From the NCBI GenBank assembly GCA_001464715.1, contig LNDT01000033.1:1-64000 (forward strand): a DNA stretch of 64,000 nt, given 5' to 3'. The notes under the pieces were generated by a model. The model had not been told where the DNA came from. It ran no database searches and saw only the letters and a list, made by a program, of their open reading frames with translations. Of this stretch, positions 52,333 through 61,900 are shown piece after piece. The first letter of the stretch is position 1. Each line of letters starts with the position of its first letter. Made by a program: the position numbers and the translations under genes. The stretch comes from Bdellovibrionales bacterium Ga0074137. GTDB taxonomy: Bacteria; Bdellovibrionota; Bdellovibrionia; Bdellovibrionales; JAMPXM01.

Positions 52333-52866
52333 ATGGAGTTTGGTCCGCTATCCGAAGTCGACGTTGGAATAATTAGGGAAGCGCTTAAGAAACACGGGAG
52401 TGATTGTATCGTCCGTGTTTCGCAAGAGCACATTGACGCGATCAACGAACAGCGCCGAACGGCCCCCGTGGATCCATATCCCAGTTTTCAGGGACCAGAC
52501 CTTGTTCTGTTTGCTGAAATAAAAATAAAGGATCTGTTGATCGTACGCGGATTGCTCGAGCAGATGGGGCACAAGGTGGGTTCGCATGACGTTAAAGAAA
52601 TTGTGGAAGTGCCCGAATACCTTTGCCCACACTGCAAATTCGTGGGCGTAAAACAAGGATTCTGCCCAAAGCACAAAACCCCACTTCTAGAATTTTCCGA
52701 GTGGGCAGAGGTGAGGCAAGAGCGTTCGAAGGCCACCGAAAAAATCTACGTCATTGCCGTAATATTAATAGCCATCTTTCTCTACGCGGCCTTCAGCTGG
52801 GAGGGCTGGTTCGGCCCCGAAAGCGGCCTACCCAAACTAAACCACCGCCCGTCATTTCTAAACTAG
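52333..52866 (+). CDS. Unknown protein with zinc ribbon and C-terminal membrane helix
   Basis: A 177-residue protein that I do not recognise. It has an acidic N-terminal half with a possible DUF2007-like fold (FAEIKIKDLLIVRGLLEQMGHKV). A zinc ribbon follows (CPHCKFVGVKQGFCPKHK, about residues 97-114), then one membrane helix (IYVIAVILIAIFLYAAFSW) and a short tail rich in proline and glycine. Tail-anchored topology with the ribbon in the cytoplasm is likely. The gap before it (52211-52332) shows no clear promoter. Confidence 0.6.
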   Translation: MEFGPLSEVDVGIIREALKKHGSDCIVRVSQEHIDAINEQRRTAPVDPYPSFQGPDLVLFAEIKIKDLLIVRGLLEQMGHKVGSHDVKEIVEVPEYLCPHCKFVGVKQGFCPKHKTPLLEFSEWAEVRQERSKATEKIYVIAVILIAIFLYAAFSWEGWFGPESGLPKLNHRPSFLN

Positions 52867-52951
52867 CCAATCAAAAAAACCTAAAGCTAATTTTCAGCAC
52901 CAATTTGTACGTTTTCAGCAACCGAAAAGGTTACAGCGCCATTTGCCAACA

Positions 52952-53913
52952 CTACACCCGGCGAAAGGTCTGCATCTTCTCTCTTCCCAAAATGGCTTCG
53001 GCCGCCGCCAAGTTGTGTGTTCGACAAAGAACGCGAAGATTCCGCGGATCGTTCGTTCCGCCTAGAGAAACGGGAACGATGTGATCGATCTGAAGCAAAC
53101 TTCGGCTCTCGCACCGATGACTTATTCTTGGGTCGATGAACTCACATCTAGCATTAGCCTCGCGGAACACGGCGTTTCTGAGCGCTGGCGCTATAGGCTT
53201 TCGCGGATGATAGTTCTTTGGCGCCGCAGCTTCCGGCGCCGGAGTGATTACGCTTTCGTCAATGTGATCGACTTTAGGTTTCCGCGGTTTTACTTCACGT
53301 CGAAGTGGATCATTTTTTTCGAGATACGTGTTTGCGAGCATATCGATGATTTCAGAAAGTGAGCTACCGTGCTTCGAGTGCGACGCGACTTCACGAACGC
53401 GTTCAAGGGCAGCCAATTGCTGTTTCGTCAAAGTCACCTGAACCCGAACTTCGTTTTCATTGATGTTTCGAATCGATTCTGACTTTACCGGTGCGGCCTC
53501 GGGATAAGCGGCAGATAGTAAAACCTCGGCCTCACGCGAAGACTTGTTTTCAATCATTTCAAATGCTTTTGTTCTTTCTTGAACACCCATTCGTTCGCCG
53601 GTTCTTTTCTCTTCTGAACTTTTGCTAAGTTCGTCAAATTCACTTCGCCCGTTTCAATTTTATTTTCAATCGATGGAACTTCGCGAAGGGCGCGAGCGGA
53701 ATCAAGTCGTCTCATCGCGGCTGCTGCCGAATAACCAAACTCTTTGGTGAGCCATTCAAAGGGTGTCGAAAATCCCGCTGAAGCGTAGAGTCTGCGACTG
53801 TGCGCTTCGTTGATGAGATTAAGAATCTGAAGCGTGATTTTTCGTTCTTCCTGAATCGCCAGCCGTAGTTCAGAAATAATCTTTTGATCCGATCGCGATT
53901 TGAAGTCGTGCAT
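52952..53913 (-). pseudogene. HNH endonuclease gene interrupted by a frameshift
   Basis: Two overlapping frames read as one HNH protein. The first (53913 down to 53554, 119 residues) has a helical N-terminal domain (DQKIISELRLAIQEERK, YASAGFSTPFEWLTKEFGYS). The second (53590 down to 52952) continues it with ERTKAFEMIENKSSREAE and ends in the HNH core: CEFIDPRISHRCESRS, LLQIDHIVPVSLGGTNDPRNLRVLCRTHN. This architecture is common in Bdellovibrio genomes in intact form. Inserting one A in the run at 53605-53608 (TTTT on plus) would restore a single frame. The first part has AAGGAG 7 bases before ATG. It is a recent pseudogene, a sequencing error, or a frameshift-expressed gene. Confidence 0.75.
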
Positions 53914-54446
53914 GGCATTTCTCCTTTGCCGAAAGTACTGGCTCTCATAGAAACTTTACCACTGTTTTTAGATCGAAAATTTTCGCACTAGAATGCTCGC
54001 CATAAAGCTAACGTAGGTGTGGGCGCGGTCGTGATCGTCTAACACTGAAGCGTGCCACCAGCCGTTCTATAGCTACAATGAAGGATATAAATAAGTCCTA
54101 CCAGCGAGTCGCACGACATCGGTCGATCCAACGTGAAACCTTCGTCAATCGAAATTTCAATTTGCCAAAGTGAATCATGACTTAGAATAGCGAGCGCATT
54201 CTAGTTCGTACGCTCTTCTGCCGAAGGCAATTAGCGAGACACGATGATCGTTTCCGTCGCCGGAAACGAAAAGCCCGATACAATTTCGCTGAGTTTTTTG
54301 GTTGAAGCCATGGTCTAACAACAGAGAGACAGTGTAACTAGGCCGTCGCCATATAATCCGGGCTGGCGGCAGGTGCCAGGAAAGAAATCTTTCCGCGCCG
54401 GGCGCAGAAAGCAGCGAAGGCCAGAGGCCCGCAGCGACACAGACAG
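53914..54446. other. Gene-free, hairpin-rich stretch
   Basis: No convincing coding frame in over 500 bases. It holds a 12-base palindrome cgaaaattttcg at 53974-53985, a perfect 8-bp hairpin CGTTTCCG-TCGC-CGGAAACG at 54249-54268, and a perfect palindromic stem GGAAAGAAATCTTTCC at 54379-54394. The only open frame (54175-54513 minus) begins inside tRNA-Arg and has no protein character. It may be decayed DNA, or encode a structured RNA downstream of the tRNA. Confidence 0.5.
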
Positions 54447-54483
54447 CACCAATCGAAATCAGCTTCGCTGATATCGATTGGTG
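54447..54483. repeat. Near-perfect hairpin overlapping the 3' end of tRNA-Arg
   Basis: Arms of 17 bases (54447-54463 and 54467-54483) with one mismatch and a 3-base loop. The right arm includes the encoded CCA end and the discriminator of tRNA-Arg, so in the precursor the 3' end can pair with the trailer. There is no U-tract, so it does not look like a classical terminator. Confidence 0.75.
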
Positions 54484-54554
54484 ACTCCACCAGGAGTTGA
54501 ACCTGGATTTCAAGTTTAGGAAACTCGCGCTCTATCCACTTGAGCTATGGAGTC
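54479..54554 (-). tRNA. tRNA-Arg (CCU)
   Basis: The reverse strand gives a 76-nt tRNA with acceptor GACTCCA/TGGAGTC, discriminator A and encoded CCA. The anticodon stem CGAGT/ACTTG encloses loop TTCCTAA, so the anticodon is CCT (CCU), reading AGG. The T-arm is GGTTCAACTCC. It follows the giant-lipoprotein operon on the same strand, with a 6-bp hairpin (54581-54610) and an A/T-rich stretch between. Confidence 0.95.
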
Positions 54555-54617
54555 GTAAAAAAGATAATCAAAACTGTCGTAACGCCCTCGTCCTCGCAGA
54601 GCAAGGCGTTTGAGCAG

Positions 54618-57600
54618 CTACCGTGTCTTCCATGCGGCATCAACCTTCGCGGGAACCACATATCCTGTTTGCCGAGCATACTCGAGCATCAGAGATCGGT
54701 ATCGCTCGACAGCCGAGACCGTCAAAACTGGCACGTCCGGGCTTTTTCGCGAGCTGAAGATGCGCCAAGCCGGGAATGTTTCCGGTCGCGTTTTTCGTAA
54801 AGCCTCCAATCGCTCGGCCTCTTCCAAAAACTCGCCCACAAAACCGAGCTGCTGATCCAGCGCTCCTTTGTAGAGCTCGGTCAAGTCCGCCATCGTAGCG
54901 GCCGGAATACTTAAAGTCGGCTGACTCATCGCTTGGATCGTAAGAGCATGCGACGCGTAGTTGGCCAAAGGTCCATTTCGCCGAGCAAAACGAGCCGCAG
55001 GTCCTCCGTCTTCGCCGCCTTCGCCTTCACCGAGTTTGTCTTCGGTGAGCTGACGAAACATAAAGTCGAGTGTACCGAGCCAACTGTGGTTGTCCGCTTC
55101 TCGCACGTACTCGTCGAGCACGGCATAGAGTTCGACTCGTGTGTACTCGCCAGTAACGTTGAGAACATTCACCCAAACCGTGTTCTCGACTTCAAGCCAT
55201 TTCGCAGTTTTCAAAGTGATTCGCGCAATATCTTTCAGTGCTATCCGCTGTGGACCGGCATCAGTCTCGACGGTTCCGGCCTTGGCCAAAGCCGTGAGCG
55301 AGCGAATTCGAACTTTAAGTGCGATTGTCATTGAGTTCAAATTTGCCCACAGCAGCAGGTTCGATTTTGAATCAAAGACTTGTTGAATCCCGTTCGTGAC
55401 GAATTCGTCCGCGTCGTCAGTCCAATCCAGTCGCAGCGGATTCTTTCGAAATTCCGAAGGAACGTCCTGAAGTCGAGAAGGTATTGTGATGCTACCTTTT
55501 CGTCTTCGGGGCGCGTGCTGCTTTCTACTTTCATTGAAACCTGTTTCCAAGATCTCTGCGACGCGAAGAAGAACCTGAAGTCTTGAGATGCGATACATTT
55601 CGCCGCTGAATCCAAGTCCAGCTTCGTGATCCGTGAGACCGGTCATTGCAACACGTTCTGAAAATCCAAATTTTTTGTTAAAACTACCGGCCGTGGCTGT
55701 TTTCGTTCGAAGAGCCTTCATTTCTACGTGAACCTGCTTGAAGTGCGCAATGAGTCCCTCGATGGCATGAACTTGCGATGAAAGTTCATGGTCAATCGCG
55801 CTGTCGCCGCAGGGACCTGTCGTCTTCACAAGGCGGAAGACGCGAGAATAAACTTTGCGGCGAAGAGTCTCGAGCTCGACAAGACGACGGTTGATAGATT
55901 CGCTTGTGGCGGCTCCACCCGGAACGCTGTGCCGAGTGACGTAGTCGTTGACCATGCGGTGAAGTGAGCGAAGGTGACTAATTCTCGGAGTAAATTCGAG
56001 ACGAACGATCTCAAGATTGTCATCGAGTCGGTTTCTGGTTCCAGCTTGCTCGATCTCAAAAAGAGCCCACGCGGCATTGAACGTTGGATGCAGAAAACCG
56101 CTGAGACCATACTGAGGTGTACCGGAGATCGTGTAGTTGGTAAGATCCTTCAAAGAAATAACAGGCGCCGCATCGGCAGCACGTCCGCTGGCCTGTTGAA
56201 GCTGGCAAAGACGCTGAAAGTCGACGGCCATCGGATTTTCGTCAAAAGCCGAACGAAACGAGTCATCGATTTTTTGAACGTCTGCGCGCAAAGGACCTAC
56301 CATTTGTTCCGTGAGCATTCGGAAAAGCTCATCAAGACTAACGCCGCTCTCAGTCAGTACGCCCATCTCCAAAGCATAGAAGAAGACCTGCGAAATTTCT
56401 GATTTTGAAAGTGGACTTGGGTCATTGGAATAAGCCATCCAAGGGCTTAACGTTCCAGAAAAAAACCAATCGAGGATGAGTCCCGCTTTAATTTCAAACA
56501 GGCCCGTCCAGGTAAAAACCTTCAAAGAAAAATCCAGCCGTGCGAGATTGTACGCCATCACTAGCATACTGGGATACGTCGAAAGCACTTTGATATTCCG
56601 ATCGAGAGAGGCCATAAACCGCTCAAGATCTTTCGTCGTTCGTATTTCGAAATTTGTCGAACGCAAATTGCGCTCGTTGAAAGCTTGAAGAGTTTCAAAC
56701 CGACGTCGGGCATCGGCCCAGATGGTGGCGCCTTTGAGCGTTTCTTTTAGTCCATCTTGAAAGGCGTTGGCCGTGATGAACTTATTTTTCTCGTTGAAAA
56801 AGTCGACCACAATACTATTGACGTCTTTGGACGTCGCTAGAAGGCGACTCTTAAAGTAGTTGAGCAGAGCATCTTGCGCCTTTGTACGAAGCTCTGTCAT
56901 CAATGAATCGGATTGGCCGCTTTCGCCCATTTGCGCGACGTGAGCCGCCCAAAGTAGATCAGCTTCAACGGTCGTGAGACGACCCAGCCAAAGGCTATCA
57001 AATAAAAAGAGATGAAATTCGTCAGCGACGGGCTCTGCGATTCCGAATGCTTTTTTTGCAGGACCGGCCGTTCGAGAAATCTTTTTCGAAATCGAGTTTT
57101 CAAGCTTCTGAGTCTGTTGTGACTGGCGCGAGAGTTCATCGGACTCTAAGGCTTTCGTTGCAACCAAAGAGAAGAGAGTGTTCTCGCGTGTCGCCTTTTC
57201 GGGCGACCGGGCTCGTGCAAAGTTAAAAATATCCCAAGACTGCGAAAGGTTCGCTAAGAGCTCTTGGTAGCTAACTTCGAGAGATCGGTTCTCAGCTTTC
57301 GTAGCGCGCAGACTTTTAGCGAGCTGAATCAATGAGTGCTCGACGATCTCTTGGTGACGTATTTTTAAAGATTGGTTTGAAGTTTCAGAGAGCGTCGACT
57401 CGATGAGGGGCGTTGACCGCAAGTAAGCCACTGCGATTCTTGTGTCATCGACGTCGCCGACGAGGGCAAAGGCCATTGAAAGAGCTCGAATGCGATCGGT
57501 TGATGTTTTAGTTTCATCACTGGCGGCGAGGGCGAGTGTCACACTTCCAGCCTGACGCCGAAAGAGAGAAAGATACCGACAGCCGGCGAGCTTCTCAGAG

Positions 57601-57980
57601 CATCCACTTTGAACAGCGGCCGAGAAAGTTTCTAAAATCATCTGGCGCTCGGGACCTGCTTTTAAGGTCGAAGCAATGAGGCTCGCTGTTTCAACAGAAT
57701 TGTAAAGTTCCTCACGCTGCCGCGGATCGGATTCGCGAAGCTGCTGATCGAGGCGGTCTTTAGAAAGCTGAACCTTAAATTTTCTAGCAAATATTGCGGC
57801 ATCCTGGGCTGACGGTGGTGCCGTGGTCGCGGCACCGATTGCCGAACCGAGAGTAACATTGGGCGCCCCGGATGAGGTTTCTAAGCCAGCGACCACGGCA
57901 GGCTCGTGCGATTGGCGCGACGCTGTCTCATTTGAACAACCGAAAGCGGTGAGCGATAGAATCAGAATTAGTTTTAACAT
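54618..57980 (-). CDS. Giant lipoprotein A, unknown function
   Basis: A 1,120-residue predicted lipoprotein: the signal MLKLILILSLTAFGC ends in a lipobox (TAFGC). The rest is mostly helical and hydrophilic, with no recognised domain. It is a paralogue of the product of 58954-62535. Both have a cysteine pair after SGC (SGCSEKLAGCRYLSLF here; SGCDGEMKGCTNLGFF there). They also share a central block (here NIKVLSTYPSMLVMAYNL and ILDWFFSGTLSP; there NIKYLSVYPNMMLMTYFM and IISWFFDGKLAP). ATG 57980 is 2 bases after the beta-barrel stop; the open frame upstream lies in that gene. Probably an outer-membrane complex partner of the barrel. Confidence 0.8.
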   Translation of the reverse strand: MLKLILILSLTAFGCSNETASRQSHEPAVVAGLETSSGAPNVTLGSAIGAATTAPPSAQDAAIFARKFKVQLSKDRLDQQLRESDPRQREELYNSVETASLIASTLKAGPERQMILETFSAAVQSGCSEKLAGCRYLSLFRRQAGSVTLALAASDETKTSTDRIRALSMAFALVGDVDDTRIAVAYLRSTPLIESTLSETSNQSLKIRHQEIVEHSLIQLAKSLRATKAENRSLEVSYQELLANLSQSWDIFNFARARSPEKATRENTLFSLVATKALESDELSRQSQQTQKLENSISKKISRTAGPAKKAFGIAEPVADEFHLFLFDSLWLGRLTTVEADLLWAAHVAQMGESGQSDSLMTELRTKAQDALLNYFKSRLLATSKDVNSIVVDFFNEKNKFITANAFQDGLKETLKGATIWADARRRFETLQAFNERNLRSTNFEIRTTKDLERFMASLDRNIKVLSTYPSMLVMAYNLARLDFSLKVFTWTGLFEIKAGLILDWFFSGTLSPWMAYSNDPSPLSKSEISQVFFYALEMGVLTESGVSLDELFRMLTEQMVGPLRADVQKIDDSFRSAFDENPMAVDFQRLCQLQQASGRAADAAPVISLKDLTNYTISGTPQYGLSGFLHPTFNAAWALFEIEQAGTRNRLDDNLEIVRLEFTPRISHLRSLHRMVNDYVTRHSVPGGAATSESINRRLVELETLRRKVYSRVFRLVKTTGPCGDSAIDHELSSQVHAIEGLIAHFKQVHVEMKALRTKTATAGSFNKKFGFSERVAMTGLTDHEAGLGFSGEMYRISRLQVLLRVAEILETGFNESRKQHAPRRRKGSITIPSRLQDVPSEFRKNPLRLDWTDDADEFVTNGIQQVFDSKSNLLLWANLNSMTIALKVRIRSLTALAKAGTVETDAGPQRIALKDIARITLKTAKWLEVENTVWVNVLNVTGEYTRVELYAVLDEYVREADNHSWLGTLDFMFRQLTEDKLGEGEGGEDGGPAARFARRNGPLANYASHALTIQAMSQPTLSIPAATMADLTELYKGALDQQLGFVGEFLEEAERLEALRKTRPETFPAWRIFSSRKSPDVPVLTVSAVERYRSLMLEYARQTGYVVPAKVDAAWKTR

Positions 57981-57982
57981 GC

Positions 57983-58957
57983 TTAAAACCTCACGCTGAC
58001 ACCAAGAGAAATAAGTCGGCGATATTCGTCGATGAACCAAAGGGTTGACTGATTGTCTTCGGCTCGAGCACCGTTCGTGTGACGAAGAGAGACTGTCGTA
58101 AAACCTTTCGTCCAAGAAAGAATCTGAAAGTTACTGAGAGCTGTGGTGGCCGTCGTATCTAAGTAGTTTACAAGATGTGCGGCGCCGCCCACGGTCAATC
58201 GAAAGCCAGCACCGAGCCGAGCCGATGTCGAGACAGTGTAGCCTGTTGTAAGGCTCTGATTGGCTTCAAGTGTCGTGGGACTTTTTGAGAACGTATTGAT
58301 CACGTAGTCTGAAGACAACGCCTGAGTTAGGTTGTAACGCCCACCTTGGAACGAAAGTGCCCATCCCAAATTCACATAGGGAACGGCGACAATGCCTTCG
58401 TAACGAGTTGAGTCCGAGGTCGGAACCGTCGACCCCAACGTCAAATCTAAAAAGCTGTCGGCCGCGCCAAGATTGTTCAGCTGAAATGACCTGCTGGCGG
58501 AAACGTCGATGTCGCTGGCGTCGACCGGGCCACCTTGAACGTTTCCTTGGACTTCGGATCCGATAGTTTTGAATTGACCAGAAGCTGCGAAATTTAGAGT
58601 AACAACTTCATGGGCAAATTCGTCATCAAATCCAGCGACGACGGGGCGATCAAGGATTGCGATGGATGCAAGACCTAAAGCCCTGTGTGTGGCGATGGAT
58701 GGCGAAACCTGAGCGGCCAAATCTTGTCGAAGTGAGTAGGTCGCCATCCCATTAAACTTGTAGCGACTGGCCCGCTGGTTAAGGCGAGTCGAGATGTTTC
58801 CAAGTTTTTTGGAGTTGGCCTCAAGATCTTCGGTCGTGATGCCCAATGCTCTTTGCTGGGGTGTTAACATCGACGCCGTGGCTTCCATCGACACTGTCGA
58901 CAGAAGAACCAAGGCAGAGGCGGCGATGATCGAACCCAGCGAAAAAACGTGGCTCAT
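57983..58957 (-). CDS. Outer-membrane beta-barrel protein, unknown function
   Basis: A 324-residue exported protein. The signal peptide (about residues 1-29, ending MEATAS-MLTP) is followed by a short helical segment (ITTEDLEANSKKLGNISTRLNQ), then alternating strands (GMATYSLRQDLA, EVVTLNFAASGQFKTIG, ASRSFQLNNLG, GIVAVPYVNLGWALSFQGGRYNL, GAGFRLTVGGAAHLV) to a terminal GVSVRF. The last residue is phenylalanine, as in proteins folded by BamA. About twelve strands are plausible. It overlaps the preceding lipoprotein gene (ATGA), and the next follows after 2 bases, so the three are translated as a unit. No family was recognised. Confidence 0.75.
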   Translation of the reverse strand: MSHVFSLGSIIAASALVLLSTVSMEATASMLTPQQRALGITTEDLEANSKKLGNISTRLNQRASRYKFNGMATYSLRQDLAAQVSPSIATHRALGLASIAILDRPVVAGFDDEFAHEVVTLNFAASGQFKTIGSEVQGNVQGGPVDASDIDVSASRSFQLNNLGAADSFLDLTLGSTVPTSDSTRYEGIVAVPYVNLGWALSFQGGRYNLTQALSSDYVINTFSKSPTTLEANQSLTTGYTVSTSARLGAGFRLTVGGAAHLVNYLDTTATTALSNFQILSWTKGFTTVSLRHTNGARAEDNQSTLWFIDEYRRLISLGVSVRF

Positions 58958-61900
58958 TTTCGCGCTCTCGTCGAATCGTCCGTGACTTTAAATGCGCCGG
59001 CCGTCTCACGATCAAACAAAATACGGCGTGTTGCGAAGTCGTCAACCTTCTGTCGAGAAAGGTAGACGGGAACCCCGCTTCGAGTTTCGATCTTCGCGCT
59101 GCGGACGTCCTCTTCTCGAAACTCAAAACTGTACTCAAGAACTTTGCCTGACTTTGCATCGGCTTTTTCGCGGTCCAGAGCTGCAAGCTCAAGGTCCTTG
59201 ACGCGGCGGAAGTAGTCATTCACCAGCGGATGAAATCCTCGTCGAAGAATGACTTTGTAGTCCTCTTCTGGAGAAAAGAGAAAGCGACCCACCGATCGAT
59301 CTGTGAGATTAAACTCGCGCGCCTCACTGAGAGCTGTTTCGTCCTCCGAAAAGGACTCATAGACTTGCTCAAACAGAGTCACGGGTTCGCCGTTTTCATC
59401 CAACGTGAACTTTTTTAAGTGATCTATGATCCATCGGCTATTGGCTCCGACAAGACGCAAGTACTTCGCATCACGCTTAAGTTTTCCCCCATTTTCCGTG
59501 AGCGACAGCATCGAGAAGATGTTGGCAGTCTCGTCGATAACCATTTTTGCGGTCATCGTGAAGGGGACAAGCGGGCACTCGGTAATACTTGGCTTTCCTT
59601 GGCAAGACAGCGCGGCCGTATCGTAAACTTGAGTCGTACCGAGCTTGTAGAGTTCCGTCACAAGCGCCACGCGGTTTTTAAACGGAGCAGGATCCGACGT
59701 CGAGTTGATCCACTTCGCGTAAGCCGAAAGCGAGCCGTTGAAGTTTCTTAAGGCCTCGCGCACGAATTGGTCTTCGCTACTGCTGTAGGCAATAACGACC
59801 TGGCGACGATCTCTCCAATACGAAGTATCGATAAGATCCGATGGCATCAACACGCGGACATTTGGCGCCGCAGTTTTCAAATGCTGGCGCATTCGAAGCA
59901 TGACATCGAGTTCACCATAGACGTACTCGTCGGCTGTAACGCTACTAATTGGTTCGTAGTTCAGATTCTTTGGAAGATCAGCAGTTCCAAGAGTCGACTT
60001 CACGAACGCATTCGCTTCGGAAATAGCCGCGGGGGTTCCAGCGTTTCTTAACGCAGTCATTCTCTTCCAGACCTGGCGCAAGTGCTCGATCTCGAGTTCG
60101 ATCAGATCGTTCTGGCGATCGATTTCAACGCTGATCGCTTGATCAAGACATGACGAAAGAGTCTTGTTCCACCGAGTGACTTCGGTCAGGTACTCGTTCT
60201 GAAGTTTTTTGACGCCGCTCACGTAACCTTTAATTTTGTCGGTCGTCGCCTTAACATCGGCGGCTGCTGCGCCTGAGGTCTCGAGGTGCTTTTCAAGTAG
60301 ACTCGACATTGTTGCTATGAAGTCGAGTTTGCGGCGCAGTTCGTGATTTACGTTTTTTACTTTTTCCGCAAGACTCGATCCATGAAACGACCAAGCGTCC
60401 GCGCCGTAGCCGGTATTGGTGCCAACGTAAACCGCGTGCTGAAGCTGGTGAAATTCAAGTGCGAGCGTCGCTCCTTGTTGGCCAGGCTTAATACCCTTTG
60501 CAATCAGATCACGATCTTGACGGCATACGTTGAGAAAAGTCGTCATGTTATTGGACTGACGAATCGACTTTCGAATGTTCTCAAGCGAGCTTTCAAGTTC
60601 GAGGCGATCGGCGTCGAGATACTTTCCAACGACGACTTCAAAGAATCGAGGCACGTCTAAGCGTTTTGCTGTGGAATCGACCGAAGAAAAAGCATCAAAA
60701 GTATTCGTCTTTAAGGCGAAAAGAAACGCATAGAGAATTTCGACTCTCGGAAGGGCCTGTCCGTCGTTTCCGAAGTTAAATAGTGGTGCAAGCTTTCCAT
60801 CGAAGAACCAACTGATAATGGTCGCCGCGTCGATATCGTAGGAACCGAAAAACGTTCGAACTGGAATTTTAAATTTCACTTCGGCCATGAAGTACGTCAT
60901 GAGCATCATATTGGGATAGACCGACAGGTACTTGATGTTTCGACGAACGCTTGTGAGCATTTCGTTCATGTTCTTATATTCTTCTGTATCGTAAACTTCG
61001 TTGGCGGCCTTCAAATTGCGATCCAAGAACAAATGAATTCTCTCGATGCGTCCCAACATCTGATTCCACTGGTTTTCAACAGGGTACGACTTCTCAATAG
61101 CCTTTTGAAACAGCGTTACCGACGACCACTCTTTATTCGAGTAGATCGAGCTCATGTATTTGTTTGTGCGAACGATCTGACCTGCAATTTGTACTTTAAT
61201 GTACTGCTCGGCGGCACTAACAAGCGCTTTTGAATTGCGCTTACTTCCTCGCCAGATTTCACTCGCATCGTCAGGAGACCAGTGTCCGCCATAAATTCTG
61301 TCGACAATGAAAAAGTACTCGTCTCTTGGCATTGAGTCCGACAGGACAAGATTTTTCCATATTTCAGGATTTTCGGATTTTAGAGTCGCCGTGACCTCTG
61401 CAAATGAATTTGAAAAAGGATCGCCAACGTCCTCGCCACTTTTCTCTGCGGGTAGAACAGCGACTGGTTTCTTCTGCTCTTGAGAAGTACGAATCGATTC
61501 TGCCAAAGATTTTGAAATCTTTCCGGTTTTCTCATCATACAGAAAGCTCTTCGCGGCGAGCGAAAGCATTCGTGTGGCCGCAGATCCAAATGGGCTTTCG
61601 ACCTGTCTTGAATAGTTCCAGGGCGCAAACGCATTCACAAAACCCTCAAAGCGAGCTTTGAAGCTTGGGTCAGAGAGATCTGGATTGAAGTTGTTAAGGA
61701 TCAGTTCAAAAATTTCGGAGTGCCGAGTGAGCAGCGCACGTTCTCTTGAGGAGCTTTCTGAGCGTGCGAAAGCCGCAGCGTAATCGGCGGCACGCGTGAG
61801 ATACATGAATTCAAATTGGGGATCAGTGATTTGATTTCGTAAAACAAAAGAAAGTGAAAGACGACGGTAGTACAGACGAATCAAACCGTCGCGCTCAGAG

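Noticed and set aside
54175-54513. 112-codon frame on minus between tRNA-Arg and the HNH gene
   Set aside because: It starts inside the tRNA-Arg gene, has no homology or ribosome site, and crosses several hairpins.
53914-54554. Integrative element attached at tRNA-Arg
   Set aside because: No integrase gene and no duplicated tRNA 3' end were seen in the window.
54581-54610. Intrinsic terminator after giant lipoprotein A
   Set aside because: The stem is only 6 bp with a long loop, and the T-run is about 18 bases away, so it does not fit a standard terminator.
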